Shown here: positions 60,099 through 64,000 of the stretch, in pieces | Layout: each line of letters starts with the position of its first letter | Position numbering within the stretch: the first letter of the stretch is position 1 | From: Bifidobacterium simiiventris | Lineage (GTDB): Bacteria > Actinomycetota > Actinomycetes > Actinomycetales > Bifidobacteriaceae | Length of the DNA: 64,000 nt | Reading direction: 5' to 3' | Assembly (NCBI RefSeq): GCF_019331715.1 | Contig: NZ_JAHBBG010000003.1 | Span: 124,001 to 188,000 of the forward strand | Notes under the pieces: model-generated | Told to the model about the DNA's origin: nothing | What the model saw: only the letters and a program-made list of their open reading frames with translations | Databases searched by the model: none | Position numbers and translations under genes: made by a program

Positions 60099-63000
60099 AT
60101 GAGTGAGAACACCACGAACGCCGCGTTGGCCGACATCCGCGCCTGGCGTGAGCAGTACCGCGACGGGCTCGATCCCTCGCCGCTGGAGAACATCGGACAG
60201 CTCAACGTCAAGCTCGACCTGACGCATGCGCATCCCTCCGGCATCGCCCAGCTGTTCGCCAGTGGCCACGCCCCGATGGACGCGTTGTTCCGCGACACGG
60301 CCATGCGCCGCGCCGCCGGTCGCCGCATCGAACGCGTGCTGGACGACAAGGCCACGCGAGCACGCGTCAGCGGTGTATCCGAGCTCTCGCTCGCGGTCGG
60401 CGTGGCCGACTGGGACGGCAACCAGATGCCCGTCCTGCTGTATCCGGTCGACGTGACGCGCGACGAGAACGGCCTGCGTGCGACGATCCGCTTCACCGGA
60501 CGGGTTGAACTCAATCCGGCGTTCGTCGCGGCGATGCGTGAGCACGGCGTGACGGTGAGCGCCGACGATCTGTTCGACGGCTCGCACTACGCGAACGGCA
60601 CGCCCGACACCGCCGCGGTGTTCGGCGCGATCACCGACTTGGCGACCGTCGCGTTCCCCGACTTCACGATCGAGCGCCAGCTTGTCGTCGGCTGCTTCGT
60701 CGATCCCTCGTCGATGGTGCTTGCCGAAAGCCAGCGCATCATCGACCAGCTCGAACAGGGCCACAGCGGCAACCGCATGCTCGACGCACTCGCCGGATAC
60801 GAGGACGCGACCGGTGAGCTCAACGGCGAGGCAATGCCCGATTACAGCCCGTTCGACGCCGATCCGCACACCGAATACGAGATCGGCGACGTCGACAACA
60901 CAGTGCGGTACGCGGCGAACATGGCCGCGACCGGGCGCAGCCTGTTCGTCGACAGCGAGGTCGGCAAGGACAGTGCCGACCAGGCGGCCGCGATCGCGTC
61001 TCGCTGCGTGATGACCGGACGTACCGTGCTGTATGTGCCGTGCGTGGCCGATCAGAAACGCCGCTTCCAGCAGGCGGTGCGCGAAGGCGAGATGGGCGGG
61101 CAGATGCTCGACATCGCCGACGCGAAGGCCGCATCCGACATCGACCGCCAGCTCATCGCCGCGGTCGGCTTCCATCCGGGGGTCGCATCCTCTCGTTTCG
61201 ACCAGCTTGCCGACGAACTCGTCGGTGTGCGCTCGCGTCTGACCCGATACCTCGGCGACCTGCACGGCACCAACGAGCAGTGGGGCGTCTCCGCATACCA
61301 GACCATCCAGAACCTCGCCAACATCGCCGCGCTGCCCACGCATCCGGCCACGCACGTGCGCCTGCAGCCGCAGGCCGCGCACTCGGTCGCCGCGAACCTG
61401 GACGAATGGGCCGGCAAGCTGCGCCGTGCCGCCGAGCTCGGCGAATTCACCATCGGACCGGAGGACACCGCATGGTTCAAGGCCTCGCTCAACAGCGAGG
61501 AAGAGGCGATCAACGCTTACCAACATGTGGTCGACCTGCTCAACAAGCTGCTGCCCGCCACGCGCGAACAGGTCACGTCCACCGTGCAGGCGTGCGGGTT
61601 CCCCGTGCCGAACACGGCGCGCGAATGGGGTCGGCAGGTCATGGTGCTTAAGAACCTGCGCCGCGTGCTCGACGTGTTCCAGCCCGAGATCTTCGAACGC
61701 GACATCGACTCGATGATCGAGGCGAGCAAGCCGAAGGCCGAACGCAAGGCCGAAGGCACGTCGATGGGCTTCTGGGAGCGTCGCCGCCACATCAAGGAGG
61801 CCAAGAGTCTGCTGCGCGTCGGCGCCCAGGTCGAGAACCTGCACGAGGCGCTCAAGGTCGTCTCCAAGCAGGCCGACCAGTGGCGCATGTTCGTGCCGCA
61901 CGGCGGCTGGCCGGTGCTGCCGCCCAAGCTTGATTCGATCATCGAGACGCAGGAAGCCCTGTCGGCCGGCATGACCGCGCTTGACACGGTGCTGGCGACT
62001 ACCCCGGCCGGCGGCAATATCGATGCGGTGGACTTCAACGACGTCGAGACGCGGCTCAAGGCGCTCTACGACGACCGTCACGCGCTCGACACCCTGCCGG
62101 AACGCTGCTGCCTGGAACAGGAGTTCCAGTCGGTCGGATTGACCGAGCTGGTCGACGACCTGCACAACCGTCGCGTCGGCGCGGATGCGGTCGCCGGCGA
62201 ACTGCAGCTCGCATGGTGGACGACCGTGTTCGAGAACATCGTGCAGTCGTCCGCGATCATCTCGAACCAGGACGGTTCGGCCATGCAGGCCGCAGCCGAC
62301 CGGTTCGCGCAGGTCGACGTCGAGCATGTGCGCTCGATCGGCCCGATGGTCGCGCAGGAATCCATGCGCAAACTGTCCGATCTGCTGTTCTCTCGTACAC
62401 AGGAGGCGAACCAGCTGCATACGGTGCTCGCGGGATCGGCGTCGCGCGCCTCGTTCGCGCGCGTGCAGCGCGACTACGGACAGATTCTCGCCGCCGCCAA
62501 GCCCATTCTCATCGCGACCCCGTCCACGCTAGCCGCACTCACCGGCCCGGCCCCGGTCGCCGACGTCGTCATCATCGACGCCGGCGCGCATATGCCCTCC
62601 ATCGAACTGCTTACGATCCTCGCCCGCGCCCGCAGCGTGGTCGTGCTCGCGCACCGCGCCACGGTCACGTCAGCGTCTCTCGCCAAGCTCATCGGGCTGC
62701 TGCCCGGGGTCGAGGCCGGCACGCATCCGGTGCGCCGCTCGCCCAAGCTCACCGCGTTCCTCGAGACGCACGGCTACGGCGAGGTGAGCCACGACGCGGC
62801 CACCGTGCAGGGGTACGTGCGATTCCATCCCGTCGACGGCAGCGGTGTGCCGGTGATGAGCTCCGGTCTGGTCGAATCCAGCCAGCAGGAGATCGAGGAA
62901 GTCGTGCGTCTCATCACTGAGCGCGCCGGCACCTTCACCATCGTGCCTGCAAGCTACGTGCTGACCGTTGTGAGCCTGACCGACACGTTCCGTTCACGGC

Positions 63001-63704
63001 TCGGCGCCGAACTGAAGACGCTGGCTTCGCGCGACAAGACGATGGGACGATTCCTGCGCCACGTACGCATCGTGAACATTACCGAGGTCGCCGGGGCACA
63101 CGCCACCGACGCGATCGTCGCGATCAGCTACGCCAAGACCACGCACGGATGGCTGCTGCAGCAGTTCGGCACGCTGGAGATTGAGAACGGGCAGAACCTG
63201 CTGCTCGACGCGCTCGCGCTCGCCGACCGCAACGTGGACATCACCGCCGCGTTCACGGCGGCCGATCTGGACGAGGATCGCATTCACCAGAGCGGTCCGA
63301 AGATGCTCAAGGCCGTGCTTGAATGGGCCGGCCAGCTCACGCAGGATTCGGTCAGCGCCTCGCCGGCTCCGATCGACGGCAACGTGCTGTTCGACGATCT
63401 GGCTGAGAGACTGCGTATGCGCGGGCTGAACGTGGCCGTCAACTACGGGTTTGACCGTGGCCTGCGCATCCCGTTGGTCGTAGGTGTCAACGGCAAGCCG
63501 TTCGCGTTGGCCGTGCTGACCGACGATGTGCAGTTCATGAGCACCCAGTCCACGCGCGACCGTCACCGTCTCATGATGCAGAACCTGACGACGTTGGGAT
63601 GGTCGGTCATGACCGTGTGGAGCGTTGCCGCGTTCGTCAACCCGGACAAGGAAGTCGACCGCATCGTCTCGCGCATCAGCGAACTGTACCAGGAGACGCG
63701 ATGA
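60099..63704 (+). CDS. Superfamily-1 helicase-like protein with nuclease-like C-terminus, motifs degenerate
   Basis: A 1201-residue protein. The layout recalls large SF1 helicase-nuclease proteins: an N-terminal domain, an ATPase core split by a long helical insert (about 400-690), and a C-terminal Vsr/MTES_1575-like fold. The Walker A position reads LFVDSEVGKDSADQ (about residue 284), without the GxxGxGK(S/T) pattern. The motif II position reads VVIIDAGAH (about 825) instead of DEA(S/Q). The C-terminus (about 1098-1200) keeps the fold's RDRHRLMMQNLTTLGWSVMTVWS but lacks the expected D...ExK residues (IPLVVGVNGKPFALAV). It is therefore probably a non-catalytic scaffold. Co-transcribed with the FHA gene and overlapping the next. 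Confidence 0.7.
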   Translation: MSENTTNAALADIRAWREQYRDGLDPSPLENIGQLNVKLDLTHAHPSGIAQLFASGHAPMDALFRDTAMRRAAGRRIERVLDDKATRARVSGVSELSLAVGVADWDGNQMPVLLYPVDVTRDENGLRATIRFTGRVELNPAFVAAMREHGVTVSADDLFDGSHYANGTPDTAAVFGAITDLATVAFPDFTIERQLVVGCFVDPSSMVLAESQRIIDQLEQGHSGNRMLDALAGYEDATGELNGEAMPDYSPFDADPHTEYEIGDVDNTVRYAANMAATGRSLFVDSEVGKDSADQAAAIASRCVMTGRTVLYVPCVADQKRRFQQAVREGEMGGQMLDIADAKAASDIDRQLIAAVGFHPGVASSRFDQLADELVGVRSRLTRYLGDLHGTNEQWGVSAYQTIQNLANIAALPTHPATHVRLQPQAAHSVAANLDEWAGKLRRAAELGEFTIGPEDTAWFKASLNSEEEAINAYQHVVDLLNKLLPATREQVTSTVQACGFPVPNTAREWGRQVMVLKNLRRVLDVFQPEIFERDIDSMIEASKPKAERKAEGTSMGFWERRRHIKEAKSLLRVGAQVENLHEALKVVSKQADQWRMFVPHGGWPVLPPKLDSIIETQEALSAGMTALDTVLATTPAGGNIDAVDFNDVETRLKALYDDRHALDTLPERCCLEQEFQSVGLTELVDDLHNRRVGADAVAGELQLAWWTTVFENIVQSSAIISNQDGSAMQAAADRFAQVDVEHVRSIGPMVAQESMRKLSDLLFSRTQEANQLHTVLAGSASRASFARVQRDYGQILAAAKPILIATPSTLAALTGPAPVADVVIIDAGAHMPSIELLTILARARSVVVLAHRATVTSASLAKLIGLLPGVEAGTHPVRRSPKLTAFLETHGYGEVSHDAATVQGYVRFHPVDGSGVPVMSSGLVESSQQEIEEVVRLITERAGTFTIVPASYVLTVVSLTDTFRSRLGAELKTLASRDKTMGRFLRHVRIVNITEVAGAHATDAIVAISYAKTTHGWLLQQFGTLEIENGQNLLLDALALADRNVDITAAFTAADLDEDRIHQSGPKMLKAVLEWAGQLTQDSVSASPAPIDGNVLFDDLAERLRMRGLNVAVNYGFDRGLRIPLVVGVNGKPFALAVLTDDVQFMSTQSTRDRHRLMMQNLTTLGWSVMTVWSVAAFVNPDKEVDRIVSRISELYQETR

Positions 63705-63910
63705 ACGATCAGCCCGCCTATGATCCCAATCGCCGCACCACGCGCAAGCACCGGCGTGTGGTGTTTCATGGCACCGAACTGTTCGACGCCGACGGCGTCA
63801 AGCTCGAACCCGGCGACATGACCACCGCCGCCCAGCGCGACGCCGACGACGACAAGCGCATCCTCGGAGAGCTGCCGCCGCATTGGGGTATCTTCAACGA
63901 CAAGCGCTGA
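63701..63910 (+). CDS. Small conserved-looking protein, last gene of the FHA operon
   Basis: A 69-residue soluble protein (MNDQPAYDPNRRTTRKHRRVV start) with a basic N-terminus and an acidic middle. Its ATG overlaps the helicase-like stop by 4 bp (ATGA), strong evidence for coupling. No family is recognised. The final codons plus the stop form one arm of a 23-bp hairpin. Confidence 0.7.
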   Translation: MNDQPAYDPNRRTTRKHRRVVFHGTELFDADGVKLEPGDMTTAAQRDADDDKRILGELPPHWGIFNDKR

Positions 63911-63994
63911 AGATACCCCAATGCGGCGGCCTTCGCGAGTTGCCTGTCTTGCAACTCGCTCACCTCGCCTACAGACAGTCCACTGGACTGTCTG
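63874..63994. repeat. Hairpin set closing the FHA operon
   Basis: A perfect 23-bp stem (63874-63896 / 63908-63930) spans the stop codon. GCGAGTTGC (63936-63944) pairs with GCAACTCGC (63952-63960). A third stem (63972-63982 / 63984-63994) is centred TCCACTGGA after CGCCTAC. The order matches the 3' end of pnp. Confidence 0.8.
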
Positions 63995-64000
63995 TTTGAC

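Overview
The window looks like chromosome of a high-GC actinobacterium, almost certainly a Bifidobacterium. The main reasons are a single giant type I fatty acid synthase next to an acyl-CoA carboxylase pair, a separate AcpS gene, a GH13 amylosucrase behind a LacI-type operator, a SenX3/RegX3-pst phosphate cluster, and many promoters of the type TANNNT + 6-8 nt + ATG that imply leaderless mRNAs. The species cannot be read from the sequence. No phage, integrase, IS transposase, CRISPR array or rRNA was found; one tRNA (Gly-TCC) is present.

Layout: 199-5439 is an oligopeptide-type ABC transporter operon (lipoprotein, two permeases, one fused double ATPase). 5531-11103 holds a C39-like papain-fold protein with a 9-bp tandem repeat, an AraC regulator, an AEC-family carrier and a 753-residue polytopic membrane protein. 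11148-11671 is an array of six 50-bp palindromes. 11763-28871 is a biotin and fatty-acid block: two tandem biotin-ligase-like genes (the first lacking the ligase GRGR loop), bioY, acyl-CoA carboxylase alpha and beta, and a 3380-residue FAS-I, with acpS (29120-29554) just downstream. Amylosucrase, tRNA-Gly, a small membrane protein, rpsO and pnp follow to 36062.

36243-36880 is a small two-gene minus-strand cassette that may be a toxin-antitoxin pair. 37169-46771 is housekeeping: PgeF, an IspD/TarI-type cytidylyltransferase, a pyroglutamyl-peptidase homologue without its catalytic His, a DivIVA-like coiled-coil protein, PepC, two tandem DAHP synthases and MTA/SAH nucleosidase. 46935-53615 is the phosphate system (senX3, regX3, pstSCAB) with an 11-bp direct-repeat PHO box before pstS. 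54057-57059 encodes an NCS2 purine permease and an MHS-type MFS carrier. 57494-58504 is rplJ-rplL behind an attenuated leader. 58681-63910 is a tightly packed trio: an FHA protein, a 1201-residue protein resembling a superfamily-1 helicase plus nuclease with its catalytic motifs lost, and a 69-residue protein.

The most unusual material is repetitive. A palindromic repeat family (protein signature PSAEGA/TEGA) has entered the FAS gene in frame at four inter-domain linkers and also occurs between genes. Long hairpins are built from the 3' ends of coding sequences including their stop codons (pnp, pepC, the last gene). A recurring CCACTGG-centred hairpin follows five genes. Pairs of near-perfect 20-24 bp hairpins occupy the pepC-DAHP and regX3-pstS gaps.
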